A stretch of 64,000 nt of DNA from Planctomycetota bacterium (GCA_021807595.1 JAKBCS010000003.1:28624-92623), one strand, 5' to 3'. Numbered from the stretch's first letter, positions 7,847 to 17,390 are shown. Notes: generated by a model from the letters alone, not told the origin. Numbers and translations are program-made.

Positions 7847-8932
7847 ATGTATAAGCGAATCACCTTCCTTCTGATCGCGGCTCTCACAGGCTCCGTCTTG
7901 TTGGCCGCTCCAGTGCGCAAGTACGACGACAAAGGAACCCCACCCTTCAAAGTACTGAAAGAGGGTGAGCATCCACCGCTGGATGCCTACGACAATTTCG
8001 TCATCGGGCCGAAGTATGTGCCTGCGCCGGAGCGCAAAGTGGTCGAGGACGTTCCTAAAGGGAAGGTGGAGCAGTTCACCATCGACTCGAAGGAAACCAA
8101 GCTCTTCAATCCCGGCATTGCTCGCAAGCAGTTCGGCAAGGTGGACCCGGACAACCCGAAGACGCTGATCGTCGAGACCCACAAGATCGACTACAAGCGC
8201 AGGGTCGGAGTGTACATTCCCGCGCAATACAAGGAAGGTACCGAAGCGCCGTTCATGGTGGTCCACGACGGCCCCGGCTTGGGGATGAAGACCATCCTCG
8301 ACAACCTGATCGCCCAGAAGCGGATTCCTCCCCTCATCGTCATTTCCATTGCCAACGGCGGCGGCGACGCCCAGGGGCACGAGCGCGGCAAAGAATACGA
8401 CAACATGAACGGCGACTACGCCGAGTACATCGAAACGGAAGTGTTGCCGCGCGTGGAGAAAAACTACAAGGTGAAGCTGACGAAAGACCCCGATGGCCGC
8501 GCGGCGATGGGCATCAGTTCCGGCGGTTCGGCGGCGCTCATCATGGCCTGGTTTCGCAACGATCTCTATCACCGCGTGCTGACCATATCGGGCACATTCG
8601 TGAATCAAGCGTGGCCGTTCGATCCGAAGTATCCCGACGGCGCATGGGGCTTCCACGAAACGCTCATTCCCAACAACCCGAAGAAGCCTCTCCGCATTTT
8701 CCTCTCCGTGGGCGATTCGGACTTGCTCAACCCCAACGTCATGCGCGACGGCATGCACGACTGGGTGGAGGCCAATCATCGCATGGCCAAGGTGCTGAAG
8801 GCCAAAGGTTACGAATATCAGTATCTGTTTTGTCGCGGTGCCGGTCACGGCGTCGGCAACGCCCAGTCGCAGTTTCTCCCGCACGCCATCGAATGGGTCT
8901 GGAAAGGCTACACGGCGAAGGAAGGCAAGTAG
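7847..8932 (+). CDS. Secreted esterase-family alpha/beta hydrolase
   Basis: 361 residues from MYKRITFLLIAALTGSVLLAA, a typical signal peptide ending near AAP; the longer ORF start precedes this signal. The domain matches the putative esterase (EstD/Fes-like) family. The nucleophile elbow is GISSGGSAAL (about residue 226). A partner Asp is plausibly in LSVGDSDLLN, and the His is in GAGHGVGNAQ near the C-terminus. The acidic, Lys-rich N-terminal 100 residues are an extension before the fold. It probably hydrolyses an ester outside the cytoplasm, such as a sugar or siderophore ester. The exact substrate is unknown. It is transcribed alone. Confidence 0.85.
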   Translation: MYKRITFLLIAALTGSVLLAAPVRKYDDKGTPPFKVLKEGEHPPLDAYDNFVIGPKYVPAPERKVVEDVPKGKVEQFTIDSKETKLFNPGIARKQFGKVDPDNPKTLIVETHKIDYKRRVGVYIPAQYKEGTEAPFMVVHDGPGLGMKTILDNLIAQKRIPPLIVISIANGGGDAQGHERGKEYDNMNGDYAEYIETEVLPRVEKNYKVKLTKDPDGRAAMGISSGGSAALIMAWFRNDLYHRVLTISGTFVNQAWPFDPKYPDGAWGFHETLIPNNPKKPLRIFLSVGDSDLLNPNVMRDGMHDWVEANHRMAKVLKAKGYEYQYLFCRGAGHGVGNAQSQFLPHAIEWVWKGYTAKEGK

Positions 8933-8998
8933 CCTTCAGCGGCTCGGTTCCACGCTCGCCCACCTTCTCGCCCCCTGGCCGAACCCTCGCGGTTGGAG

Positions 8999-10882
8999 TC
9001 AGTGTTCTTGGGAGACGATTTGTCGCAATTCGATCTGATAGCAACTCGTCGTGCCGTTGCCGGTGAAGAGCGAGCGCGAGTCGGGGGCGAAGGATAGTGC
9101 CTTGATTTGCGTGTCCAGTTCCATCCAGCCGCGCGAATCGCCGGTGTAGGCATCCCACAGACGCAGGGCGCGGTCGTCGCCGCCGGAAGCGAGCCAGCGT
9201 CCGTCGGGACTGTAGGCGACACAGGTAACGGCGTCGAGAGGTCCGGTCAGCTCAGCCGCCTGTTGCTGAGAGTCCACGTCCCAAACGATGACGCTTTGCG
9301 TCAGAGTGGCCGCGGCGAGGTGTTGGCCGGACGGATGGAACGAGAGGCTGCTCGTTCCGCCGGGAAGAATGGCGAGCGGCTGGCGTGCATGGAGATCCCA
9401 GAGGACGACGCGGCCTTCGGGACCGCGCGGAGCCAGCCAGTTGATGCCGCCGATAGCCAACAACCGCCCTTGGGGGTGAAAGGCCAACGCCTCGACGCTG
9501 CACCCGGAAACGGCGTCGGGAATCAAAAACGGTTCGCCGTCCGGCACGGTCCACAACCAGACATCGCTGCAGCGCACTCCCGCCGAGGCCAAGAGATTGG
9601 AATCCGGATGAAACGCCAGAACAGTGATCGGCGCGGCTTGGCCGACGAAGCAGCGTTCGCGTCGTCCGTCGTCAGCTTGCCACAGCCATAGTGTCTCGCG
9701 GTCGGCCTCCGGGCCTTCCGGCGATGCCAGGCTCCCAGCGTACCAGCGTCCGTCCGCGCTCGCGGTGAAGGCGCGCAACGGCTCGTTGCCTTCCAACTCG
9801 ATGATCTGCTCGGTTGTGGCCGTACTCCAAACCCGCAACGGCGAACCGGCGGCAAGACCCGCCAACCGTTTGCCGTCACCACTCACCGTAACGCAGGTTC
9901 GCGCCAACAGCGGATCGATGGCCGGGGGGAGCAGCGTATCGCTGGCGGAATCCCAAACGTGGATGACGCATCCCGCACCGGCCGAGGCCAACGATTGACC
10001 GTCGAGGCTAAACGCCAGGCAGCGAATCTCACGAGCATGATCGCGGCGCACGGTAAGGGTTTGATAGCTTTGCGTATCCCACAGATGAACGCTGGGGGAG
10101 GAATCGGCGCAGGCGAGTAGGCGTCCGTGCGACGCGAAGGCCAGCGCCTGTAGCTGTCCTTCGTGGCTGTTGAGCAAAATGAGAGGTACGGCGGCCTGCG
10201 TATCCCACACGCGGGCGGTGGCGTCCCATCCTGCGGAAACGAGGCGTCGTCCGTCGGGATGCCAGGCCATCGCCGGGATGCGGTCGGTATGTCCGAGCAG
10301 GCAGCCGAGCATCTCGCTCGTGACGACATCCCACAGGTAGATGCTGCGATCCTCGGTGGCGACGGCAATTTTTCTGCCGTCCAGGCTGAAGGCCAGTGCG
10401 CTGACGGCCGATGGAGGAGCGGCGTTCGAGGGAGAGATTGGTCCGTGCAGTTCGTAGGCCAAGCGTCCGCCGACGTAATCCCACAAACGGACGATGCCGT
10501 CGTCGTGACCACTGGCCAAAAGCAAGCCGCTCGACTGAAACGCCAATGCCGTCACCCACGAGCGTTGCGGCCAACACGCCGTCAGTTCGCCGTTGTGCGT
10601 CTCCCAAAGGCAAACCTCATCGCTGCCGGCGGCGAGATAGTGGGCCGAACTGCTGAAGCACCATACCGAGGCCGGGTCGGCCAACTCGTGCCAGCCGATC
10701 TGTCGCCGAGTGTCCAAATCCCAATGCCGCAGCACGCCCGGTTCCTCGACCGACCACAAACTGCCGTCCGGCGCGAAGCGCAGCGCCAACAGTTCGCCGT
10801 CGGTATGGAACGGACGCGCGCCGAAGATACGATGAGGTAAGGAGGAACCCAACGGAGCGGAAGAATCGGTCAACGCAATCAT
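8999..10882 (-). CDS. WD40 repeat protein, cytoplasmic
   Basis: 627 residues with about 12-14 WD40 blades, such as LAFSLDGRKIAVATEDRSIY and MAWHPDGRRLVSAGWDATAR, most ending in W-D or close variants. This is enough for two beta-propellers. No signal peptide or membrane segment is visible at MIALTDSSAPLGSS. There is no attached kinase or protease domain; a stand-alone WD40 protein of this length usually acts as a scaffold. It converges with the esterase gene and diverges from thiL across a 136-bp AT-richer spacer. The partner and pathway are unknown. Confidence 0.85.
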   Translation of the reverse strand: MIALTDSSAPLGSSLPHRIFGARPFHTDGELLALRFAPDGSLWSVEEPGVLRHWDLDTRRQIGWHELADPASVWCFSSSAHYLAAGSDEVCLWETHNGELTACWPQRSWVTALAFQSSGLLLASGHDDGIVRLWDYVGGRLAYELHGPISPSNAAPPSAVSALAFSLDGRKIAVATEDRSIYLWDVVTSEMLGCLLGHTDRIPAMAWHPDGRRLVSAGWDATARVWDTQAAVPLILLNSHEGQLQALAFASHGRLLACADSSPSVHLWDTQSYQTLTVRRDHAREIRCLAFSLDGQSLASAGAGCVIHVWDSASDTLLPPAIDPLLARTCVTVSGDGKRLAGLAAGSPLRVWSTATTEQIIELEGNEPLRAFTASADGRWYAGSLASPEGPEADRETLWLWQADDGRRERCFVGQAAPITVLAFHPDSNLLASAGVRCSDVWLWTVPDGEPFLIPDAVSGCSVEALAFHPQGRLLAIGGINWLAPRGPEGRVVLWDLHARQPLAILPGGTSSLSFHPSGQHLAAATLTQSVIVWDVDSQQQAAELTGPLDAVTCVAYSPDGRWLASGGDDRALRLWDAYTGDSRGWMELDTQIKALSFAPDSRSLFTGNGTTSCYQIELRQIVSQEH

Positions 10883-11018
10883 GTCCTAACTTTACACCAA
10901 ATTTTACTGGCGTGTCGTACAAAGTACGAAGTACAAATGAAGGAACGCCCCAACGGACAAGGATGACGGCCATCCTTAAGCCGCTGCGCGTTTATTTCTT
11001 CGGGATGGAACGATAGGG

Positions 11019-11954
11019 ATGGGCGAATTCGCCTTTATCGACTGGCTGCGCCAACGAACGCCTTCCGCCGAGCGCGTTCTGTTGGGGCCGGGGGACGACA
11101 CCGCCGTCTTACGCTGGCCGAGCGGAGCGGATTGTCTGGTCACGACGGATATGCTGCTGGAAGGCAGTTGTTTTCGGCTCGCCGAGACGCATCCCGGTTC
11201 CGCGGGAGCGGGTACGGCCCGGCAGATCGGGCGCAAAGCGCTAGCTGTCAATCTGAGCGACATCGCCGCCATGGCTGGCATTCCGCGAGCCGCCGTCGTC
11301 AGCGTCGGTCTGCCGCGCCGAGGCGGACGATCGTTGGCCGAACAGCTATACTTAGGGATGCGCGAGATGGCCGATGCCTACGACACGGCCATTGTGGGCG
11401 GCGATACCAACAGTTGGGATGGCCCCCTCGTCATCAACGTCGCGCTCCTGGGCGAGACGACGCCCCGAGGCGCGGTCAGTCGCAAGGGCGCGCGGCCCGG
11501 CGACGCACTGATTGTGACGGGGCCGTTGGGCGGGAGCATCCTGGGTAAGCACTTAGACTTCACGCCGCGCGTCCAAGAAGCGTTGGCTCTGCACGCCGCC
11601 GTCGATTTGCACGCCGCCATCGACATCAGCGATGGTCTCGCCGCCGATGTCGCCCACCTGTGCCAAGAGAGCGGCTGCGGCATCGCCCTCCGCGCCGAAT
11701 CCATCCCCATCGCCGACGCCGCTCGTGCGATGCCGGATAAACGCACGGCTTTGGAACACGCTCTTGGCGATGGCGAAGACTTTGAGCTGGTCTTCGCTGT
11801 TTCACCCGCCGACGCCGCAACGCTGTTACGCTCTCCACCGATTCCTGGATTGACCGTCATCGGAGAGTGCCTCGCCGAACCGGGGCTATGGCTGGAAAAG
11901 GACGGCCAACGCCTACCCCTGCCTACGCTGGGATATGTACACGAGCTGGAATAA
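11019..11954 (+). CDS. thiL: Thiamine-monophosphate kinase
   Basis: 311 residues, the normal ThiL length. It starts MGEFAFIDWLRQRT and shows the AIRS/PurM-like ATP-binding features: GPGDDTAVL near residue 24, TTDMLLEGSCF near 48, KALAVNLSDIAAMAG near 75, GGDTNSWDG near 127, and the C-terminal DISDGLAADVAHL and GDGEDFELVF segments. The enzyme phosphorylates thiamine monophosphate to thiamine diphosphate in the cytoplasm, the last step of the pathway. No other thiamine genes are nearby. The product would be the cofactor of the E1 enzyme encoded at 32-34 kb. Confidence 0.95.
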   Translation: MGEFAFIDWLRQRTPSAERVLLGPGDDTAVLRWPSGADCLVTTDMLLEGSCFRLAETHPGSAGAGTARQIGRKALAVNLSDIAAMAGIPRAAVVSVGLPRRGGRSLAEQLYLGMREMADAYDTAIVGGDTNSWDGPLVINVALLGETTPRGAVSRKGARPGDALIVTGPLGGSILGKHLDFTPRVQEALALHAAVDLHAAIDISDGLAADVAHLCQESGCGIALRAESIPIADAARAMPDKRTALEHALGDGEDFELVFAVSPADAATLLRSPPIPGLTVIGECLAEPGLWLEKDGQRLPLPTLGYVHELE

Positions 11955-12030
11955 ATTGGGTTAGCCTCGAGGCGGACGGTTCGCGCTCCGCTTCGCGTCG
12001 CGGCTAATCGCACCCATGTTGCTACCCAAT
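11955..12030. repeat. Nested imperfect inverted repeat after thiL
   Basis: ATTGGGT (11955-11961) pairs with ACCCAAT (12024-12030). Inside it TTAGCC (11961-11966) pairs with GGCTAA (12002-12007) around a GC-rich core containing CGCGCTCCGCTTCGCG. The core resembles the hairpins at 28768-28838 and 45046-45077. It may terminate thiL transcription or be a copy of a small repeat family. Confidence 0.55.
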
Positions 12031-12046
12031 CTTAGGAGTGAATCGA

Positions 12047-13306
12047 ATGCGTCTTCCAATTCTCACGTTGACTGCTCTCGCATGGTTTGGCGGCCTCGTT
12101 CGTGCCGATAACTGGCCCGGCTGGCGCGGACCAAACGGGGATGGTCTCTCCCACGAGAAGAACCTCCCGCGAACGTGGAGCGAGAAAGAGAACGTCCGTT
12201 GGAAGACGCCCATTCCCGGCAAGGGACATTCCTCGCCCATCGTGTGGGGAGATCGAGTCTTTGTGACCACCTGCCTCGAAGAGAAGGGCGAGCGCGTGCT
12301 GATCTGTCTCGATCGCCGCGATGGTTCCATTGTCTGGCAGCGCGTCGTGCTGACCGCCAAACTCGAAAAGAAGCATCCGCTCAACAGCTTCGCCAGCGCC
12401 ACGCCCGTCACCGACGGCGAACACGTCTGGGCCGCCTTCCTCGCTTATCCCGAAATGCAGGTGGCCTGCTACGACTTCAAGGGCAATAAAGTCTGGGCAC
12501 GCTCGCCCGGCAAACTACTCTCAGTCCACGGCTTTTGTAGTTCGCCGATCTTGCACAAAGGTCTCGTCATCCTCAATGGCGATCAAGACGCCAAGGCGTA
12601 TCTGGTCGCATTAGACAAAAAAACCGGCGAAGAACGCTGGCGCGTCGACCGGCCCAATCGCACGCGCTCCTACTGCACGCCCATCCTCATCCACGCCAAG
12701 AAGAGACCGGAGGTGACGCAACTCGTTCTCAGCGGCAGCAAATCGGTCACCGCCTACGACGCCGACAACGGTAAGCCGCTGTGGATTCTCGACGGTCCCA
12801 CGGAACAGTATGTGGCGAGTCTGGTGTATCTCGACGACATTCTTTTCCTGACGACGGGCTTTCCCGAATACCACCTGATGGGTCTCAGCCCCGAAGGCGA
12901 GGGGAACATCACGAAAAGCAGATACGTCCGCTGGCACATTCCACACAAGATCAATGGCCGCGACGGTGCGTCCTACGTCCCTTCACCGATTGCCGCCGGA
13001 GGCCATTTCTACGTCGCCTCGGATACCGGGTTTCTGAGTTGTTTGGAGCCACAGAATGGGAACCGGCTGTGGAAAAAGAAACTGGCGCGGCACATCAGCG
13101 CCTCGCCCGTGTTGGCGGATGGATACCTTTATTTTGTGGACGACGACGGTATCGCTTACGTTCTGAAGGCGAACGCCGAGTTCGACGTGATTCACAAAAA
13201 TAAGCTGAACGACGAGTGCTACGCCTCCCCTGCCATCTCGGAGGGACAGATTTTCCTTCGCGGTTTACACAATCTGTATTGCATCGGCGCGCATTCGGGC
13301 AAATGA
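12047..13306 (+). CDS. Secreted PQQ-like beta-propeller protein
   Basis: 419 residues from the ATG at 12047, preceded 8 nt upstream by AGGAG; the listed GTG start lies inside that ribosome-binding site. The signal peptide MRLPILTLTALAWFGGLVRA is followed directly by the DNWPGWRGPNGDGLS motif that opens many planctomycete PQQ-like propellers. Blades carry repeats such as GHSSPIVWGDRVFVTTC, VCCS-type turns and GYLYFVDDDGIAYVL. The family folds like PQQ-dependent dehydrogenases, but no dehydrogenase active-site Cys-Cys pair or cytochrome motif is seen. A binding or scaffold role outside the cytoplasm is therefore more likely than an enzyme. It is separated from the next gene by a terminator hairpin. 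Confidence 0.85.
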   Translation: MRLPILTLTALAWFGGLVRADNWPGWRGPNGDGLSHEKNLPRTWSEKENVRWKTPIPGKGHSSPIVWGDRVFVTTCLEEKGERVLICLDRRDGSIVWQRVVLTAKLEKKHPLNSFASATPVTDGEHVWAAFLAYPEMQVACYDFKGNKVWARSPGKLLSVHGFCSSPILHKGLVILNGDQDAKAYLVALDKKTGEERWRVDRPNRTRSYCTPILIHAKKRPEVTQLVLSGSKSVTAYDADNGKPLWILDGPTEQYVASLVYLDDILFLTTGFPEYHLMGLSPEGEGNITKSRYVRWHIPHKINGRDGASYVPSPIAAGGHFYVASDTGFLSCLEPQNGNRLWKKKLARHISASPVLADGYLYFVDDDGIAYVLKANAEFDVIHKNKLNDECYASPAISEGQIFLRGLHNLYCIGAHSGK

Positions 13307-13373
13307 ACCTCCTGCGCTCTCGATCCGCATTTCCTTCCCTCTCGGCGATTCGCCCTCGTCGCCTGGACGGTTC

Positions 13374-13400
13374 GTCTCGCATGGCGTGGCCATGCGAGAC
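13374..13400. terminator. Bidirectional hairpin between convergent genes
   Basis: An 11-bp perfect stem (GTCTCGCATGG / CCATGCGAGAC) with a 5-nt loop lies between the PQQ-like gene and the convergent WD40 gene. There is no clear T-run on either side, so the terminator role rests on position. Confidence 0.55.
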
Positions 13401-13414
13401 CGTTGGATGAGAGA

Positions 13415-14626
13415 TTACCTCAACCAGCGCCAGAGTCGAACGGTGCCGTCTTTTCCCGCGGTCAAACACTGCCGGCCATCGGGAAGCACTACGACATTCA
13501 GCAATCCCCCGTCCGCTCGTTCGGACACGCCCAGCAATTTGCCGGACGACACATCCCAAAGATGGACGTGGGGATCGGTCTCATCGCCGCAGGCCACGAT
13601 GCGCCGGCCGTCGGGAGTGAAGGCCGCACACTCGACGCGATTCATCGACCCTTGAAAGCGCTTCACCTCTTTGCCATCGGCCACGTTCCACAAACGCACC
13701 GTCTTGTCGAAACTGCTGGAGAGCAGCGTTTTCCCATCTTTGGAAAAGGAAAGATTCGTCACCTCCATATTGTGCCCCGGCAAAGAGCGAATCTCCGTTC
13801 CTTTGTCCACGTCCCAAATCCGTATCGTTCCCGGAGTCGCCTCCGCCGTGAAGTGACCGGCCGCCAGTAACTTGCCGTCCGGCGACACGGCCAAGCAGCG
13901 CACCATTCCACGCACGTTCTTGAAGGATCGCATTGATTTTCCGGTCGCTGTATCCCAAACACGGATCGACTGATCCCAGGCTCCGCTGATCGCGCGTTTG
14001 CCGTCCGCCATCAAGAGCGTTCCCCATACCGTCTGCTCGTGCCCCGTCATGGCGTGGACGATATTGCCCGTCTTCAAGTCGAAGAGATAGACTTTATCCC
14101 CGCCTGCAATCACCTGCCGCCCGTCCGCGGAGAAGGCCAGCGACCAGTAGCCATTGTGATGTTCTCCGAACAAGCGAATCTGTTTTCCAGCGGCTAGATC
14201 CCAATACCGAATGCCGTCTCCACCGGCCGTAATGGCACATTTACCGTCGGGAGACAAGGCGACGCGCCGCACCCATCGCATACTCGGCTCGTTGTTGAGG
14301 TTCGTATGCTCGCCCAGAACGCGGACCATCTCGATATTGACGGCAGAAATAGCGTAGGAAGCCCGCGCTGCGCGCAGCCGCACATCGGGATCGACGGTCA
14401 AGTCGGACGCCGTTCTCTCTAACGTCGTACTCGCCACGGAACCCAGAGCCACGAGGCGTCGCACGGCCTCCTCGCGCTCCTGAAAGGTTTTTCCATCTAG
14501 CTGAGCGATGAGCTTTTCGAGCGCCTTGCTCTCGGTCGAGGATTGGTCCTTTTCCGACTTCGCCTCTCTACCCAACGCGGTCGAGAGAATACTGGCAATG
14601 AGGATGGGACACAGAACGAATCGCAT
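13415..14626 (-). CDS. Secreted WD40 protein with HEAT-like N-terminal region
   Basis: 403 residues from MRFVLCPILIASILSTALG, a signal peptide; the extra 10 residues of the long ORF are dropped. Residues about 30-110 form a helical segment (LEKLIAQLDGKTFQEREEAV, VDPDVRLRAARASYAI) that recurs in planctomycete proteins ahead of other domains and looks like a short HEAT-type repeat. Seven WD40 blades follow (RWVRRVALSPDGKCAITAGG, ISGAWDQSIRVWDT, LLSSSFDKTVRLWN), ending at the stop with LWRWLR. It is an exported propeller, probably a scaffold. It diverges from the PHP-domain gene. Confidence 0.85.
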   Translation of the reverse strand: MRFVLCPILIASILSTALGREAKSEKDQSSTESKALEKLIAQLDGKTFQEREEAVRRLVALGSVASTTLERTASDLTVDPDVRLRAARASYAISAVNIEMVRVLGEHTNLNNEPSMRWVRRVALSPDGKCAITAGGDGIRYWDLAAGKQIRLFGEHHNGYWSLAFSADGRQVIAGGDKVYLFDLKTGNIVHAMTGHEQTVWGTLLMADGKRAISGAWDQSIRVWDTATGKSMRSFKNVRGMVRCLAVSPDGKLLAAGHFTAEATPGTIRIWDVDKGTEIRSLPGHNMEVTNLSFSKDGKTLLSSSFDKTVRLWNVADGKEVKRFQGSMNRVECAAFTPDGRRIVACGDETDPHVHLWDVSSGKLLGVSERADGGLLNVVVLPDGRQCLTAGKDGTVRLWRWLR

Positions 14627-14878
14627 GACTTGAACGCCTCTCGGTTTCTGGGGCAAACGGAGTTCGCTTCAAATAGTATATGCGCGTTGGCTCGTTGGAC
14701 ACAGTGTCGCCCCTCAATTCTGGCCGAACGATGACCCGTCCGTCGGATTCCGCAAAACGGAGCGCCTCGAGCTTGCCGCGCGGATACATTAACCGTGCCG
14801 CGCGACTCTCGGAAAGCGGAGCGGCGGAAGTCGTGGTTCGCCAGCCGAGTCTCCCCTCCTGCCCGTGTGAGTGCGGAA

Positions 14879-16318
14879 ATGCTTACGGTTCATGTCCGCG
14901 TTGTGGATGCCGTGGGAAAGCCGACCCCGGTGCGTCTGCGGTTGACCGACGCCGCCGGCGTCGGTCACATGCCGTTTGGACGAACGGCGACGACGGCCCT
15001 CGATTCCAAGGCAAGGGTAGGGGGACAAGTGCGCCTTGGCGATGTCGATTACGCCCATATCGACGGCACCTGCGAAGTGCAACTTCCGCCCGGCCCCATT
15101 CGCATGGAAGCCCATAAGGGACCGGAATATGAGGTAATCCTTCGCGAGGTACTCCTGGGGCCGGGGAAAATCGCTCTGAGATCGACCATCGAACGCGCGT
15201 TCGATTGGCGTTCGCGCGGCTGGTACTCGGGAGACGGCCGAGCGCACGAACTGTCGCCGCACGCGGCTCGCTTGGAGGGTGCGGCCGAGGGATTAGACGT
15301 CGTGAATCTGTTGGCTACCGATTACGTCGCGCTGTTGGCATTCAGCGGATCACAACCGGCGCTGGAAGGGGTGCCTTATGTTGTCGTCAATACGATGAAT
15401 AGCCACCCCACATTGGGGACCGTGGCGCTGTTGAATTGTCACCGCGCGGTCTATCCGCTACGTTTCGGGACGCCGGATGCGCGCGACGATTGGTCCGTCG
15501 TCGATTGGTGCGATCAATGCCATCGCAAGAAAGGTCTCGTTGTGTCGCCGGATCTGCCGCGTTGGACGCAAGAGCATCCGCAGGGAGAAGCATTGGCGGC
15601 TCTATTGCTCGGTAAGATCGACGCCTTCGAGATTTGCCATTTAGGCGATCCACAAGGGGAGAAAAGCCTCGCCGACTGGTATCGACTGCTCGCCTGTGGG
15701 GTTCGGAAGCCGTTGATGGGTTCCAGCGGCAAGATGAGTAATGCCACAGTCCTCGGAGCGGTTCGTACCTACGCTCGTCTGGAACCGGGATGTGATTTCA
15801 GGTACGGTTCCTGGATCGAGGCGGTGCGCGCCGGCCGAACCTTCATCACCGAGGGACCATTGTTGTCCCTGACGGTGAACGGGCTTGAACCCGGCGCGTT
15901 CGTGTCGCCACCCGACGACAAGCAACTGGCGCGCGTGGCAATCGAGGCGTGCAGCGTGACGCCGTTCGATCGTTTGGAATTGTTGTATAACGGCGAAGTC
16001 GTGGCACGATGCGAGGCGAGCGCGGATAAACGCCTGGAAAAACTGGAAGTCGAAGTGCCTCTCGGCGCGAGTGGCTGGCTGGCGGCGCGCTGTCTGAAAG
16101 GCGAAACCGTCCGCGCTCACACCTCACCGGTCTATGTGCGGATCGAGGGCCGCCCCGTGTCCGCGCATGCGGATACCCTCGCTCCGTTCCTTGCCGTGCT
16201 GGAGCGCACACTGGCATGGGTGCGAAACGAGGCGCGATGCGACAAGAAAAGCCGGCGCGAACAACTGGTGCAGACGTTGGAATCCGCACGGCAGGTGTTG
16301 ACTCGCCGTACTTCTTGA
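14879..16318 (+). CDS. CehA/McbA-like PHP-domain protein with altered metal site
   Basis: 479 residues from the ATG at 14879 (MLTVHVRVVDAVGKP); a GTG at 14795 would add 28 Arg/Lys-rich residues with no domain match. An N-terminal beta-sandwich-like domain comes first. The segment RGWYSGDGRAHELSPHAARL then sits where CehA/McbA hydrolases carry the PHP metal ligands in a GDxHxH context. Here Arg replaces the first His. A later conserved part (GSSGKMSNATVLGAVRTYAR, TFITEGPLLSLTVNG) is typical of the family. The protein may bind fewer metals or be inactive. No signal peptide is clear. Neighbouring genes give no pathway. Confidence 0.7.
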   Translation: MLTVHVRVVDAVGKPTPVRLRLTDAAGVGHMPFGRTATTALDSKARVGGQVRLGDVDYAHIDGTCEVQLPPGPIRMEAHKGPEYEVILREVLLGPGKIALRSTIERAFDWRSRGWYSGDGRAHELSPHAARLEGAAEGLDVVNLLATDYVALLAFSGSQPALEGVPYVVVNTMNSHPTLGTVALLNCHRAVYPLRFGTPDARDDWSVVDWCDQCHRKKGLVVSPDLPRWTQEHPQGEALAALLLGKIDAFEICHLGDPQGEKSLADWYRLLACGVRKPLMGSSGKMSNATVLGAVRTYARLEPGCDFRYGSWIEAVRAGRTFITEGPLLSLTVNGLEPGAFVSPPDDKQLARVAIEACSVTPFDRLELLYNGEVVARCEASADKRLEKLEVEVPLGASGWLAARCLKGETVRAHTSPVYVRIEGRPVSAHADTLAPFLAVLERTLAWVRNEARCDKKSRREQLVQTLESARQVLTRRTS

Positions 16319-16391
16319 CGGTCCAGCGCTCCTCGACTCCGCCCTCTACTCGGAGGCGAGGGGAGGAGCGAACTCACGGGAGAGTAAAACG

Positions 16392-17390
16392 GTGCCGCGC
16401 CGATACCTCGTATTGCTACTCATTCCCGTCGTCCTCATCTTGGCCGGCACGTTGGGCTACTACTTGATTGAGCCGAGCTATTCGCTGTTCGACGCCCTGT
16501 ACATGACCGTCATTACCCTGACGACGGTGGGGTACGAGGAAGTACATCATCCGTTGTCGCGGCACGGTCGCGTGTTCACGATGGCACTTCTGCTCATCGG
16601 CGTATTCGTGTTCTTCTACACCATCACCGAGCTATTGCGCTCGGTCGTAAGCGGCGAAGTAAGGCAATTGTTGGGGAGGCAGCGCATGGAGCGGAGTTTG
16701 GCGGGACTTAAGAACCATATGATAATCTGCGGCTATGGGCGCATGGGTCGGCGCGTCTGCGAAGAGTTCTCGCGCCAGGGGCTGCCGTTCGTTCTCATCG
16801 ACCGGCGCGCCGAGCTGTTGCAAGATTTCGAGGTGCCTCACGGCATCGCGCTGCCCGGCGATGCCACCTCGGACGAGGTACTCAAACATGCCGGAGTCGA
16901 GCGTGCCCGCGCCCTGGTGACGGTCGCCGCTTCCGACGCCGACAATCTGTTCATCACCCTTAGCGCGCGATTGCTCAACGACAAGCTGTTCATCGTGGCG
17001 CGCGCCGAAGGCGAGTTGGCCGAGGAAAAACTGCTCCGCGCAGGAGCCAATCGGGTGGTTGCGCCCTATGTCATCGGCGGCACCAAGGTAGCGATGGCGG
17101 TGCTGCGTCCCGCCGTGGTCGATTTCATCGAATTGGCCACGCGCACGGAGCATCTCGATCTGCAGATCGAAGAGACGTTGATCCAATCCGGCAGCAAGTT
17201 GGACGGTGCCACCCTGCACTCCAGCGGCTTACGGCAAGAGCTTGGAGTTATCGTCGTGGCCATCAAAAAGGCCGACGGGCATCTCGTTGCCAACCCTCCC
17301 GGCGACGCAAGAATGGTGCCCGGCGACACGCTGATCGCCCTCGGACCTCGCAAGGGGTTGGATCGCGTCGATGTCTTGGCGAGCAAGTAG
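16392..17390 (+). CDS. MthK-like potassium channel with RCK (TrkA-N/TrkA-C) domains
   Basis: 332 residues. Two transmembrane helices (LVLLLIPVVLILAGTLGYYL and VFTMALLLIGVFVFFYTITE) flank a pore loop LYMTVITLTTVGYEEVH. The selectivity filter reads TVGYEE, where the usual K+ channel filter is TVGYGD. Residues about 115-230 form a TrkA-N/RCK domain with the nucleotide motif IICGYGRMGRRVCEEF, and a TrkA-C domain follows (about 250-332). The architecture matches single-pore, RCK-gated channels that form tetramers in the inner membrane and respond to Ca2+, nucleotides or other ligands. The gene follows the PHP gene by 73 bp on the same strand. Confidence 0.9.
   Translation: MPRRYLVLLLIPVVLILAGTLGYYLIEPSYSLFDALYMTVITLTTVGYEEVHHPLSRHGRVFTMALLLIGVFVFFYTITELLRSVVSGEVRQLLGRQRMERSLAGLKNHMIICGYGRMGRRVCEEFSRQGLPFVLIDRRAELLQDFEVPHGIALPGDATSDEVLKHAGVERARALVTVAASDADNLFITLSARLLNDKLFIVARAEGELAEEKLLRAGANRVVAPYVIGGTKVAMAVLRPAVVDFIELATRTEHLDLQIEETLIQSGSKLDGATLHSSGLRQELGVIVVAIKKADGHLVANPPGDARMVPGDTLIALGPRKGLDRVDVLASK

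Noticed and set aside
7493-8884. 463-residue minus-strand ORF
   Set aside because: Most of it is the antisense shadow of the secreted esterase gene; only the last 115 codons outside that gene were kept as a weak relic.
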